This document shows positions 46,541-57,429 of a stretch of 64,000 bases of DNA, piece after piece. Each line of letters begins with the position of its first letter. Position 1 is the stretch's first letter. The notes beneath the pieces are model-generated. The model saw only the letters and a program-made list of their open reading frames with translations. It did no database searches and was not told the DNA's origin. The position numbers were made by a program, and so were the translations under genes. Origin of the DNA: Cyathus striatus (Eukaryota > Basidiomycota > Agaricomycetes > Agaricales > Nidulariaceae); assembly GCA_025738555.1 (NCBI GenBank), contig JAOVFP010000004.1, forward strand, positions 4,526,001 to 4,590,000, read 5' to 3'.

Positions 46541-47620
46541 GAGTCTATTAAAGCTACTGGTGTCGTGGTATCAGTTAGGCAAGCCGAAGATCTCCATCGA
46601 GTGGAGCAGCTTCCAGCCAAGCTTGTCATGAAAGAGAACGTACGTCGGCACTCTATCGCATTCTATCGATATACCCAAGTGATGTGTCTAGTCACCCATC
46701 GAAAGTGACGGTGTCGCCGCGTTCGATGGTACTGGAGCGAAGCGGCTTCCAGTCGAGCCTGGTGTGGATCAGAATGTACGTCGGCACTATATTGCACTGG
46801 ACGAAAGTGCTGAAGTGACTTTCTGAGCAGTTCGTTGGAGATAATGGTGGTACAGCGTCCCATTTGCATCCCGAAGGCCCCGAAGAAGCTCAGGTTGAGC
46901 GTGTCATGGAAGACAATGTATGTCGACAATTTATCGTGCTACACCTAGGTGCTAAAGTGACTTTTGTAGCAACACAATAGAGAGAATAGACCTTTTGTCG
47001 ATGACAATACTTCAAGAGTTGACAGCCACGGGCATGCTAAACCAGCAATGCAGCATCCCCTCTCCGATGATATTTCTGGGGACTCAAACGGAGAGTTCAT
47101 GGTCAACGGTAGATCTAATGGAAGCTCACCACTAGCTAGATGTATGCTGTCGATCCGCGAGGATTGCCAAATCCCAGCTACTACTGGAGGCCAAATAGTC
47201 AACAGTAATGTTGTCGATATCTCGCAACATCAGAACACTGCTGAATCTCGAGTCATTTCTGTTATCTATGACAGCTGGTCAACCACCAGTGAAGCTCGAT
47301 TTCTAGCTGTATCCAGTGAGACCAGATCAGCTGTCGCAGAACCAGAGCAAGAACCAGGAGCCGATGAAGCTGGCGATAATCAGGCTTACCGCACTTTAAT
47401 AACTAGGAATAATGCCCTGGTGTTTGTGGCAGGTTTATGTAGTCTTCTCGCAGCATTTCAGCCTTTGGCTAAGCAGAAAAGTCCAGCTGCTGGTTGGATA
47501 ATGATGGCATTCGCTATCTGCGCAGCTCTCATCTTTCTTATCCTCTTCTTCATGAGGTTGCGTGGAGAGTGGCTCGATGTAGCACAACAGCAGAGGGACC
47601 GAGCAGATCGTACGCTATAG
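46541..47620 (+). CDS. Gene A: repeated-exon protein with a C-terminal membrane hairpin
   Basis: Four exons fit well: 46541-46639 (33 codons), 46692-46775 (28), 46831-46917 (29) and 46970-47620 (216 residues plus TAG), all phase 0, with GTACGT or GTATGT donors and introns of 52-55 bases. The three small exons each end in a similar stretch (KLVMKEN, EPGVDQN, RVMEDN), as if one unit had been multiplied. The last exon is polar, with repeated SS and E/D, then two hydrophobic segments (about residues 149-164 and 173-195) and a basic tail MRLRGEWLD. This suggests a membrane-anchored protein with the N-terminal part on the side of its tail. Gene B and copy C are relatives. No known domain is recognised. 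The start exon is unresolved, so the feature begins at the first secure exon. Confidence 0.55.
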
Positions 47621-47654
47621 GTAGTAGTCCTAAAGCCTGGGGTTGAGATAGATA

Positions 47655-47850
47655 GTGGCCAAGCGGAGAAATCCAGCTGCTGGTTGGATAATGATGGCAT
47701 TCGCTGTGTGCGCGGCTCTCATCTTTCCTCCTTTATATGAGGTTGCGCAGAGAGTGGCTTGATGTAGCACAACAGGGAAAGGACCGAGCAGATCGTACGC
47801 TGCAAGTAGCAGTCCCAAAGCCTAGGGTTGAGACAGCTACTCTAGAATAA
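47655..47850 (+). pseudogene. Duplicated 3' end of gene A
   Basis: After the stop of gene A, about 180 bases repeat its last coding part (SPAAGWIMMAFA through the DRADRTL codons) at a spacing of about 190 bases, with a small deletion near 47735. It probably arose by unequal exchange. Confidence 0.75.
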
Positions 47851-49824
47851 TGCATTGAATCACGTACTCAATATGTTAGGAATTTTAAACAGTATAATCA
47901 TCAGACTGAGGTCGACTTGCTGCTATTCCGAGTCTAGGTACGATTCTAAGCGTGAAATTCTAGTGGCTTGTAAGGGAGTCCCGCGGGAGGAAATATGGAA
48001 GATGCTGGTGAGTATGCCGATAGACCGTCTGGAGACGCTTGTGAGGGAGTTAGATAAGAGTGGCTATGGAGAATCTCACTGCAGTTCTTGAACTAGATAG
48101 GCTCGTGATCATCCGGTTCTGTGAAGTGTCGCAGTGTGACGCATCAACGCATCAGTCGAGACCTCAGCTTACCCCAAACTAAATATATTGCGTACGATAA
48201 TTCACTGCGAAGAGTACAAGTAACCTGGAGACACTTCATTCTATCAAACTCGGGCATTTAGAGAAAAAAAAAAGATGCTCCTTATACGGGGGCACACTTT
48301 ATTCTTCCAGTAATCTCTATAAGCGTATCGAGGTTCGACGCGGACGGAGGACAATCGAGAGAAGAGTGGGCACTTAGGAGCGAGCACCGAGGACATGAAT
48401 TGCACGAGCCATTGTTGTGTACACATTTCATGATCTCTTCCATGGATAGCGCGTCATAACCTCAAAAACGAGTCATCGACTCGAGCTTTGAACGACACTG
48501 GCGTTAGCCGACGCGGACGTTTTGAAAAAGAGAACAGAGCGGAGACAGACGAAGGTAGAACTTCGTCGAGACTCTATTTGAAAAGCAGCACAGGGTTGAG
48601 AGCCTGAAAGGATTGATGTGTGCACTGTGTATTGAGTTTTCCAGTGCTCCAAGCCCGTATCTTGAAGTCGCATTAGGCCCTAGTGGAAGTCCTAGAAGCG
48701 ATTATACACTCCAAAGTCGACCCTGACTAGCACGGACAAGCAGTCTATTGTGTGAATCTGCATTGAGTCATGCAAGATATACAAGGTGGAGAGAGAGAGG
48801 ATGGAACTGCCAAGAGAAAAGGGGGGGTTGGGAGGCCTGAGATTGGGACGATGGGCGAAGGATACGGAGGATTAGGCCTTTAGGCCTAGACCTTAGTAGG
48901 TGATGCACCATTCGCATGACTTGTTGCACTTCGGGTTGATATTGGCTTCTCTTCAACGCAAATGCGCGACGTTGTGTCTACACTAATCCTGCTTCGTCAG
49001 TACATCACACAAACGAATGGAAAAAAAGCCGACCTGAAGTAACGTAGCAACTTTGCAGCTCAACAACACCGCTCCAATGTCGCCACATTTTCAACATATC
49101 CATCACCTCTCAAACCCCCCCCCCAGCGCGTCAATTTACAACTTCACCATTCCCCCGCTTGTCGACTTCAAAAGCCATGTGACCCTCTTGAACAAGCCTC
49201 CCAGATCTTTCACGCACTTGCGCATATGTAGACATGCGACGCCGACTGCGGAGGCAAGATGTTGGTCAGGGAGGCCCGAGGGTGATGGGAGTGGGGAAAT
49301 AGCGGTCATAGGTCGTCGAGCTCTGACAGGCGATGGAGGGAGGAAGAAAATATGGTTTCTCCCTGCGCATGCAGTACTTCGAGCTCATTGGGTAAGAGGG
49401 TTAACATGCATCTTAGCGGTATACATATTCCGGTAATGCTGAGTAGATGAATCGAAAGTATTGGTAAGTCAGTAAGAAAGACGGTATCATAAATCTCACA
49501 TACGCCGGTGGTATATACAAGTCGTCTATCATTCTAAGTGCTGAGCGCTGAAGTGCAGACGTCTGAGGCCTGCAGGCCCGAGGATTAGCATGGTTGAGCA
49601 AGTTGATTTTGAGAAAGACAAGGTTGATTGATTGATGTAAAGTTTACGCGGCGCGTCAAAAGCTTTCAAAGTTATTATATTTCTCGAATACTACGACAAC
49701 GATTATGCCACACTACTCTGCTACTCTGCTCCAGATACCTTGTCCAAAATACAACTTAACTTTGCGAAACCGCCTCCACTGGGTTGCCGCTGGGTACTAT
49801 TAGATATTACTTACTACAACTTCC
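47851..49824. other. Intergenic, no gene recognised
   Basis: Frames are short and without motifs (47855-48091 plus, 48673-48473 minus, 49053-49436 plus). A run of A at 48264-48274 and a run of C at 49116-49123 are the only simple repeats noted. Confidence 0.4.
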
Positions 49825-50775
49825 TCAGAGATTATCTATACCATCACTTCCTCCCGCTGACAGCCTCCTCCTCTTCACTGCCCTCATATCCTCCACGTCC
49901 AAGTCACTGGGAAGCTCCCCCTTCGGCACCCTTGCCAGCGTCTGTTGTCGTTCCTGCTCCGGTGTTCCCTCGAAAAGGAAGTTCTGCGGGGTGACCGTGA
50001 CAGTCTTCACAGTCCCCCTAATAACGACAGTAACCTCGTGCATTGGTTGAACAGTCAGCGTGACGTCTTTCTCATTTTCCATTGCATTGTGGACTGCAAT
50101 GTCGTGTGGAATATCCACCTTCACTTTCTTGATTTTCACCATGTCCTCGACTGGTACTTTCTCCTGTTCAATACATGCAGAGTCAGGAACGTAGATGCCA
50201 TCTGGCGCATTGGCGTAGAAGGTAAATAATGGCGAGTCAACACCATCGATCATATCCAACGTGTCCCTCGTAAGTACGATTCGCCTCCAGGGATTTGCGA
50301 GGACGATGCTGCTTCCCCAAGGGATATATATTCCTTTGACACCTTGGGGACCTGGGAGCGTCGTATGCTCGTATACTTCGTATGGAACATGGAAGGAGCC
50401 AGGTTGGAGGTGTATCGGAGGTAGATCGGTGGCTTTCAGGGGGAACTTTTCTTTAGGAATGGGCTTGGTGGGGCGAGAGGCAGAGTACCCATGGGCAGGC
50501 GACTTGAGAGGTGACGATCTCCCCACTTGTGGATGGAGTAGCTTATTCCTATATTGCCTTTGTACCTTGGGTGCGTCAAATATATAAATCAGAAGGGCAT
50601 CTTTGCTCGACAGGTTCTTCGCTGTGATCCCTGGAGTTTTGGGCATGGTGGCACTGGTTGTGCTGGTATGGTAGCTGCAGAAACAGGTTCCAAGGCTCTC
50701 AGGAGGTATCTGCTCTTCTGAAGATAAAACGGAAGAGAGGGGCTGGAAGATGTTGTCGGAAGATGTGGAAACCAT
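49825..50775 (-). CDS. P1: unrecognised P-family protein, 316 residues
   Basis: An intronless frame starts at ATG 50775 (MVSTSSDNIF), with a TATA box 85 bases upstream. The N-terminal third is Ser/Thr/Pro-rich and variable. The conserved core begins PPIHLQPGSFHVPYEVYEH (about residues 119-137), then GVKGIYIPWGSSI, RRIVLTRDTLDMIDGVDSPL and PDGIYVPDSA. A second conserved block KDVTLTVQPMHEVTVVIRG with VTVTPQNFLFEG (about 236-270) follows. The end has KRRRLSAGGSDGID, a possible nuclear signal. It is one of three neighbouring paralogues; it lacks the repeated PLRRQ motifs of P2 and P3. The alternation of hydrophobic residues suggests a beta-rich fold. The function is unknown; the basic tail makes a nuclear role possible, but that is inference. 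Confidence 0.7.
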   Translation of the reverse strand: MVSTSSDNIFQPLSSVLSSEEQIPPESLGTCFCSYHTSTTSATMPKTPGITAKNLSSKDALLIYIFDAPKVQRQYRNKLLHPQVGRSSPLKSPAHGYSASRPTKPIPKEKFPLKATDLPPIHLQPGSFHVPYEVYEHTTLPGPQGVKGIYIPWGSSIVLANPWRRIVLTRDTLDMIDGVDSPLFTFYANAPDGIYVPDSACIEQEKVPVEDMVKIKKVKVDIPHDIAVHNAMENEKDVTLTVQPMHEVTVVIRGTVKTVTVTPQNFLFEGTPEQERQQTLARVPKGELPSDLDVEDMRAVKRRRLSAGGSDGIDNL

Positions 50776-50858
50776 TTGTCGAATAGCAAATGCGATGTAA
50801 TAAGAACACTAAGACAGTGGTAGTCAAAAGCTGGAAGAAACAACGCAGCCCCACAACC

Positions 50859-50867
50859 TTTTTATAC
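50859..50867 (-). promoter_or_regulatory. TATA box of P1
   Basis: GTATAAAAA on the minus strand lies about 85 bases before the P1 start codon. Confidence 0.6.
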
Positions 50868-52041
50868 TGAGGACTTTGAATGAATTGGGATGACTTATTC
50901 AAACTTATTGAATTGACTCGAATTACTAACCACAAGCAGTATTCCGATTTTCCGTTCTGTAACTCTAACCACCGATGAAACCCATTGTACCAGATGAGTT
51001 ATTATTGTTGATGTAGACAACCCGGGGGGGTGCTGTTGAAGAACATGCAGTCTATTAGCGCATGCGATATTGTACATCCGTCTACTCAACATTTAGCTTC
51101 TGCAAGTAAAATCCACCCTAGTATCACAACACGTCCCTGCTCCCGAGTACCAACCGCGCCGACGTAACGCTCCAAAGGAAACTGTCCATATAGTCTGACC
51201 ACTCGCGGAGTGTTCTGAAGCTGCCAGATACGTATCACGAACAGCTACTGGATGAAAGTTCTATGATGATCGATGTTAGTGAGATGTTAATGTGAACGCG
51301 AAGTGGTAAGAAGGGTGAGATTGAGCAGAAAGACAGAGTAGATACAGTATAAGAGAAGGTAGGGGCTGATAAAAGAAAAATCGGACGTACCCTTGTGACA
51401 GGCCTTCTTGAATTCGTTCCCAATGTACATGCATACTCTCCGTCCTACAGTAGCTAGCTGACCTTGATAGGTGGATCGGTTGATACAGCAGACGAGCAGG
51501 AAGCTTTATATATGTCTGTGGAATTCGTTAGCATAGAACCATAATACAGAGTGAAGAAAGAAAGGAATAGTAGACGAAGAAGCGTGCCCTCTCCTAAACA
51601 AGTTCCCAAACCCACGACACATGTGCATGAATAGCAAACAACGTATCTTCTAGATGCCTGGTTTTGATGAAGGATGTAGATGCGCGCAAGTGCTGGTTTA
51701 CATGTTTAAGTTTCTAAATGCCCCGGAGAAAGTCCCAGTTGAGCGCCAGAAAGAGACAAGCAAGAGGTGCGGTTTAGCATTGTCAACATGTAACAGAGAC
51801 ACACACCTGTTGTCTGATTACGGGAGACTATCTAGAATGTAGTGTTTCCTCGCAGTACCTACTAGTCCTGAGTGTCGTTGTAGGAGTGAACTTGAACGAA
51901 GAAGAATAATTCGAAGCTGGTTGAAAGGTTGATCTCACGCGTGTGACCACTCTGATAAGTATTCTAAACTACAACACCGATGAAGGTTACAATGAATCCT
52001 CTGGGTATACAACGAACTCAAGCATCCTCCATGGCCTCAGC
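50868..52041. other. Intergenic between P1 and P2
   Basis: No gene is recognised. Frames at 51423-51235 and 51654-51842 are short and have no relatives in the window. Confidence 0.4.
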
Positions 52042-53670
52042 CTATCTCTGAGCTTTAGCTTTAGCAGCCTTCTTCTTCATGATCATCCACTCTCCCTTCT
52101 CCTTTCGACTCCTCGGAACCTGATTCTCATCAATCCCATCCGCCGACCACCTCATTCTCTTAGCTGGCCTCTCCTCTTCCTCCTCCCTCACAACCTCCAA
52201 ATCATCCAACTCCCTTACAGGCCCTTCCGAGTCCTTCAAGTCCGACAACCTAGCTAGCACCTTCTTCCTTTCATCCCCCGGACGCCCCTCAATATCAAAC
52301 TGGTTAATACGCACATCCTTTACCGTCCCTCCAACAACGACTGTAAGCTTTTCACTGGGCGGTATAGTCAAGGTCACATCTCCCTTGTTCAGTCTCTTAT
52401 TCTCCTGAAGAATATCATTGGGAAGATCGACCTTCACATGGCTGATCTTGCACATCCTCTTCCACCCAGTTTGCTTCTGGGGCAGTACCGCCGAAACAGG
52501 AACATATATGCCCTCTTGCTTCCCCTTGTAGCTGCTAGCGAAGGGCGAATCGCGCCCTTTGAATTTGGCCAGCCTCTCCTTGGTTAGGAGAATCCGTCTG
52601 TGAGGGCTATACATTGTGATCAAGCTCCCACATGGGATCAGGACCCCATCCGCGTTTTTTGGTACTGGGAGATGTACCAGGGTGTACGCCTCGAAGGGGA
52701 TGTGGAGGGAGCCTGATTGGCAGTGGACCGCAGGGAGAGATCTAGGGAGAGATTTGGTGCGTTGGCGGATGGATGTGGATGGTTTGGGGGAAGGGAGAGT
52801 TACGTCCAGACTCGCTGATGAACGTTCCAGTGTCCTAGAGGGGGGATATTCTTCTATCATAGAAGAGAAGGAGTTGGTGGGTTGGGAGGTGGATGTGGAT
52901 GAGTTGGGGGAAGGAAGAGTTACGTCCAAGCTCGCTGATGGACGTTCCAGTGTTCGTGAGGTGGAGAATTCTTCTACCGTAGAAGAAAGGGTACGCGCAT
53001 TCTGCCTCTTCAGTGGACGAACCCGCGTTATCGACGCAGAAGGAGCGGGTGCTGGTGTTGTCGCGGAAGGGTGTGCACCGTTCGTGCTGGCTGATGAACA
53101 TTTGGGTTCTGGTGTTTCTGGGGCGGGGGCGCCAAACGTTACTGCGTGCTGCCTCTGCAAGGGACGTCCTCCCGTTGTCGACGGCGAGGCAGCATGGGGA
53201 GCGGAAGGATCGAACATTAGTGCATCCTGTCTTTGCAAGGGACGCATGCTCGCTGTCGATGATGCTTCCGATACAGAAGAAGGTCTTGGTGTTAATGCTG
53301 ATGGAGCGGGAGCAGAATGCGACAACATCTCAACATCGCCGCTCAACCTATCCGCAAAAGAAGATATTAATACCACAGACGAAGACTGCACAGGAGACAA
53401 CAGTACGAACATTGACGATTCCTCACGAAGTGGCATCGTCCTTGGCCTTGGCCCACTTTGCGTCTTGGGAAGACGGAAAATGTACAATGGGCCTTCTCGT
53501 TCTGAGGAATATGTTGGCTGTGTTTTAAGGATGAGTTCGTTGCAGATGGTAGCTTTGGCTTTGCTGCGATCTGTGTTTATGTATGTCTCAGTCCTCCGCA
53601 GAGGAGTCCGCTTCGGAAGAGTGGAAGTGGCTGGGTGGAAAATGTCGATGGTGGGAGCGACGAGTGCCAT
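52042..53670 (-). CDS. P2: unrecognised P-family protein, 542 residues
   Basis: An intronless frame runs from ATG 53670 (MALVAPTIDI) to TAG 52042-52044. Near the start is TPLRRTETYINTD, as in P3, then repeated short motifs (RPLQRQDALMF, RPLQRQHAVTF, RPLKRQNARTL) in a Ser/Pro-rich tract, then a twofold repeat around RTLERPSASLDVTLPSP (DNA repeat at about 52790-52975). The conserved core follows: PAVHCQSGSLHIPFEAYTLV, GVLIPCGSLITM, RRILLTKERLAKFKGRDSPF, EGIYVPVSAV and GDVTLTIPPSEKLTVVVGG. The tail is acidic then basic (VREEEEERPAKRMRWSADG, ending KKKAAKAKAQR), suggesting nuclear targeting. A long open frame on the other strand is a shadow of this gene. Function unknown. Confidence 0.72.
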   Translation of the reverse strand: MALVAPTIDIFHPATSTLPKRTPLRRTETYINTDRSKAKATICNELILKTQPTYSSEREGPLYIFRLPKTQSGPRPRTMPLREESSMFVLLSPVQSSSVVLISSFADRLSGDVEMLSHSAPAPSALTPRPSSVSEASSTASMRPLQRQDALMFDPSAPHAASPSTTGGRPLQRQHAVTFGAPAPETPEPKCSSASTNGAHPSATTPAPAPSASITRVRPLKRQNARTLSSTVEEFSTSRTLERPSASLDVTLPSPNSSTSTSQPTNSFSSMIEEYPPSRTLERSSASLDVTLPSPKPSTSIRQRTKSLPRSLPAVHCQSGSLHIPFEAYTLVHLPVPKNADGVLIPCGSLITMYSPHRRILLTKERLAKFKGRDSPFASSYKGKQEGIYVPVSAVLPQKQTGWKRMCKISHVKVDLPNDILQENKRLNKGDVTLTIPPSEKLTVVVGGTVKDVRINQFDIEGRPGDERKKVLARLSDLKDSEGPVRELDDLEVVREEEEERPAKRMRWSADGIDENQVPRSRKEKGEWMIMKKKAAKAKAQR

Positions 53671-53754
53671 CTTAATTCGATAACGTGAGTTGTTAGAAAA
53701 TAGGTCAAGACGGCAAGGTGGTGGTTATAGGTCAAAAAATGATAATGCCAGGCT

Positions 53755-53763
53755 CTTTATATA
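53755..53763 (-). promoter_or_regulatory. TATA box of P2
   Basis: TATATAAAG on the minus strand lies about 85-93 bases upstream of the P2 start codon, the same spacing as in P1. Confidence 0.65.
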
Positions 53764-54578
53764 GGGCGGGGAATTGAATTGGGTGAGTTTTTGAATAGTG
53801 TGTATTCATTGTTGACCTATTCAGTGTCGTTGAGCTCCACCATTGTAGAGTTGTGTTTCCTTTTTGGATATGTAGTGACTCGCGCGTGTTTGAATGCATT
53901 TTTGAATGAATAGGGTGTTATGTCTGTCTGGCTCGCGGTGCTGGTGCTAGTTTTTGATGCTCTGGCTGAGGGTATGTGTTTGAATATGCGGTGTCACCAG
54001 CGTACTTACTGGTGTAACTGGCGAACAGTGTATCGATGTCAGGAAATGCGGTTCTCATTGCTGGGGATTAGGCAACCTTTCAACGTCTGCGCTTGCCATC
54101 TATGGTCCACCTATATCCACCTGGCCCTTTTCCCGATCGGTGTTCCACTTGTTACTGCCTGGTGATTGTAACATCGGAGAAGACCAAATCCGAAACTCAG
54201 GTTTAAGGCACTCATCTTCTACTACTAGTGCAAAATCCATTAAAACACTAATGCAGCTATCTTCTTCAAGCTATTCCGGCCAGCTACATGATTCAGAGAG
54301 CATAGATAGAGCAGGATCGACGTTTGCGGTCTCTTAAGTGTCATCCTGAGACCATGCTTCCTTCAGACAGATATGTCGCCGCGCCCCCTCTGATTTGGTG
54401 TTGTGTTTATGGGTCGACATCTGTTACGAGTGGCATTGAAGAAGTCGCAGAACGTAGAATGCACTATGCCCGACTATAGGCTGATGATACCATGAATATC
54501 AAAACACGTCAGAGATTAACGTTGCACCATGCTACGATTTCAAATGATTTCGCCCGTGACGCCTATAGGTGCTGGTTA
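53764..54578. other. Intergenic upstream of P2
   Basis: Short frames only (53920-54165, 54140-54337 plus); no motif. It is bounded on the right by the broken P-family copy. Confidence 0.4.
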
Positions 54579-55053
54579 TTATATCCGTTCATATGCTTCG
54601 TAGGGAATGAGCAAGGAGCCTGGTTGCATACATTTAGGTAAGTTCTCGAACTGGAGTTGGGAGCGATTTTTTGAGGCAAACATTTTACAGGCAGTGGCGT
54701 GAGAAGTCGAGGCCGATACCTTGGAAGCGGGAGTTATGTAACGGAGAATAGTACAGGTAGAAGTTATAGATGATGTTAGCGTCACTGCAGCGGGTACTAG
54801 CGTTGATGAGCAAGGTGCGTACATGACGCTTCTACTAGCTTTCACGCGACTAACTGGCCTTTGGGAAGACTTTGATGTTGTCCCGGATAAAGACTTGACG
54901 AAGGGGGCAGGTGCTGGCAGAATTAACTCGTGGTTCCTTGGTTTTCAAATGGTGGGCAATGCGTGGCTTCTGAAGTCTTGCAAGGAGCGGTGACACTACT
55001 GTATCTCGACTGTGTTTTATAACATACGGACAGCATCGAAATGGTGATGACAC
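54579..55053 (-). pseudogene. Broken P-family copy between P2 and P3
   Basis: Two minus-strand frames in different phases (55053-54850 and 54845-54579). The second ends NLPKCMQPGSLLIPYEAYE, the start of the P core, and stops there. The rest of the core and the basic tail are absent. It appears frameshifted and truncated at almost the same point as the fragment at 17.9 kb. Confidence 0.65.
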
Positions 55054-55564
55054 TCACTTACAATCAAGTTTTACAAGACAATTCTACATATCTGGATGTA
55101 TTTATATATTATCAATTTGAATTCAACGACAAAAACGAGCAGACGGTTTATGAGAGACAAAAAGAGCGTCAGACTGCCGTTCAAAAAGACCTAGGACCTT
55201 AGTCTAGCGCGCGCAGCGCTTAGATTTTATCTCTCACGGTAACTGCATGGAAACTTTTCTTTCCTTCCTTAAGTGTCTCCCTCTTGCTTCAAAGTTCAAA
55301 CGTTCAAGCTCAAGCTCAATCTACATGCACTTACATGATCAGCAACTCTTATTACGACTGCTTATCGAACCAACCAACTGCTGCCGGGATATACTAGTAC
55401 AAATGCCAGGATAAGAAGACGCTGCTACTACTACTAGTAGCTACTATGGCACACGGATGCAAGGTCCTTCTACTTGCTGTCCTATCGATAAATATCTCAA
55501 AATTTAAATACGGGAGACCATGCAACACAGCTGGGGCCGCGGTATGCCGTGATATACTCCGCTA
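55054..55564. other. Intergenic downstream of P3
   Basis: No gene is seen. There are CT-rich and CTACTACTA-like short runs near 55420-55445. Confidence 0.4.
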
Positions 55565-57019
55565 TCAATCAACCTGCATGGAGGTCCTGGAAGAGGATGG
55601 AGGATTAGCCACCTTTCGTGGCCGCACGTTACCATCCTCCGTCTTCTTCTTCGTCTTACGATCTTTTATCATACTCCCCTTCGGAATCTGTTCCTCGTTG
55701 ATGCCAGATTTCGCATACCTCATCTTCTTAGCCGGCTTCACCTCCTCATCTTCCACCACCTCCAAATCCGACTTCTCCCTGACAAGCGGCGTATTATTCT
55801 GCATCATCTGCAACTTCCTCTTGTTGGCCACCATTGGCACCGATGTTTCTTCTAGCACAAAGTTCTGCGGGATGACGGTAACACACTTCACCCTACCTCC
55901 GCCAACGACAATAACCTCGAACATGGGCAACACGGTGAGCGTTACATCTTTGGGTTTCTCTTTGGGAGTTTCCTCCTCCTCCTCCTCCTCCTCCTCCTCC
56001 TCCTCCTCCTCGATCCTCTCCTGCACAATGACAGCGTTACTTGGGACGTAAATCCCATCCGCCTTTGTCCTGTAGAACTGCGCCAATGGTGACTCTTCGC
56101 CCTTAATCGCCGTTATTCCTGCCAACAACTCTCGCGACAATATTACATACGTAGGCGAACCCACAATCCTAATTTTGCTGCCAGCATGAATATGGATGCC
56201 CTTTAATCTCCTGCGCCCAGGTAGCTGGATCCATTCGTATGTCTCATATGTGGCATGTATAGAGCCACGTTGATTATGCCTCTCCGGCTCTTTAATTTCC
56301 ACCTTCGGAGGCTGACGAATCGAAGTAGATGCTCCAGGTGCAGGTGTGGTAACTGTGGATGAGGTGGAGGCCGTAACGTTCATTATAGTAGAGGAACGTT
56401 GGAGACGTCGAGGGGCGGACCGAGCAGCGGGCGTCGGTACCACTCGGCCTAAGTGCTCGAAGTCTATTGCCCTTTGTCGATGCAAGGGTTGGACGGTCCT
56501 CGTTGTTGATACCAATGGGACAGAAGCTAGTGGAGCAAGCGTCGCAGCTGCTGCCGGGAGCTGAAGACCTAATTGTTCAAAGTCTATCGCTCTTTGCCGA
56601 CGCAGGGGTTGGATGGCTCTCATTGTCGGTGTTGATGGGATAGGAGCTGGTGGGGCAAGTGCCGCAGTTCCGGCTGGGAGCTGAAAGATCATGGTGCTTT
56701 GTCTTCTTAAGGGACGGTCGGGTCTTGCGGTTGGGAAGGACACGGACTCCCCAGAGGGAACAGTTGTTGATGTCGATGTCGATGTCGAGGAAGAAGACAT
56801 GGAGGCGATGGTTTCGTTGGCCTTGACACGTACGAGAGGCCTGCGCCCTGACGTTGATGGCTGTGTTGCAGAATGACCTTTGGTATCGATGTTTATAGAT
56901 GTTTCCGTTCTACGGAGTGGCATCTGAGTGGTACGCGAAGGGGAAGGCGCTGTGAATACGACGTTGGGTTGGAAATCATGTGCGAAACGTGAGGTCGCTA
57001 TCATATTTTCACAGTTCAT
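55565..57019 (-). CDS. P3: unrecognised P-family protein, 484 residues
   Basis: An intronless frame runs from ATG 57019 (MNCENMIATS) to TGA 55565-55567. MPLRRTETSIN at about residue 33 matches P2, then come spaced motifs RPLRRQSTMIF (about 102), QPLRRQRAIDF (about 137) and QPLHRQRAIDF (about 177) in an Ala/Pro/Ser-rich tract. The core begins RGSIHATYETYEW (251), then KGIHIHAGSKI, VILSRELLAGI, DGIYVPSNAV (321), a run of about 14 glutamates (337-350), and KDVTLTVLPMFEVIVVGGG with VTVIPQNFVLEE. The tail has KPAKKMRYAKSGINEEQIP, like P2 (KRMRWSADGIDENQVP), and more lysines. It is closer to P2 than P1 in its N-terminal region. No known domain; nuclear localisation is plausible. Confidence 0.72.
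   Translation of the reverse strand: MNCENMIATSRFAHDFQPNVVFTAPSPSRTTQMPLRRTETSINIDTKGHSATQPSTSGRRPLVRVKANETIASMSSSSTSTSTSTTVPSGESVSFPTARPDRPLRRQSTMIFQLPAGTAALAPPAPIPSTPTMRAIQPLRRQRAIDFEQLGLQLPAAAATLAPLASVPLVSTTRTVQPLHRQRAIDFEHLGRVVPTPAARSAPRRLQRSSTIMNVTASTSSTVTTPAPGASTSIRQPPKVEIKEPERHNQRGSIHATYETYEWIQLPGRRRLKGIHIHAGSKIRIVGSPTYVILSRELLAGITAIKGEESPLAQFYRTKADGIYVPSNAVIVQERIEEEEEEEEEEEEEETPKEKPKDVTLTVLPMFEVIVVGGGRVKCVTVIPQNFVLEETSVPMVANKRKLQMMQNNTPLVREKSDLEVVEDEEVKPAKKMRYAKSGINEEQIPKGSMIKDRKTKKKTEDGNVRPRKVANPPSSSRTSMQVD
55970..56012 (-). repeat. CTC/GAG microsatellite coding for polyglutamate in P3
   Basis: Consecutive TCC triplets encode the Glu run between the P3 core and its second conserved block. 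P1 and P2 lack it, so it expanded after duplication. Confidence 0.9.
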
Positions 57020-57086
57020 AATTGCAGGTGTTGCGATAGAGAGTTGGCGGGATGAACTTGAAGCTCCGAGCGCAGTGAGTGCGGTC

Positions 57087-57095
57087 TATTTATCC
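57087..57095 (-). promoter_or_regulatory. TATA-like box of P3
   Basis: GATAAATAG on the minus strand lies about 70 bases before the P3 start codon, weaker than the boxes of P1 and P2. Confidence 0.4.
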
Positions 57096-57429
57096 AAAAC
57101 ATGTAGCGGGGAGTTACAACCACTGTCACGCTTTCTCAACAGTGATGAGTATTATAAGAGTTGCCGATTTGGGCACCACACCATTGTTATCTCTTTTAGG
57201 CCAGACCGAGGGCGCATCGCCTTTTTGGGTTCGTCTGAATGTACATGTTATGACTCGCAATCCCGACTCCCGACATCTTTTTCTCAGGATCACCACGGTG
57301 CATACTACATCGTGTTTGTGGTGCGTCTTGGGTGCGTCAGATGGCATTGTTAAAATTCTGATCCATTTGGATACATCAGCTTTTTTACTATGGTGTAGAC
57401 CAATCAGCTGCCATTGAGCTGGGATTGTT

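Noticed and set aside
47855..48091. 78-codon frame after gene A
   Set aside because: No motif, no relative in the window and no splice or promoter support.
52616..53683. 355-codon plus-strand frame opposite P2
   Set aside because: Its sequence is an antisense reading of the P2 low-complexity N-terminal region. P2 has paralogues, a conserved core and a TATA box; this frame has none.
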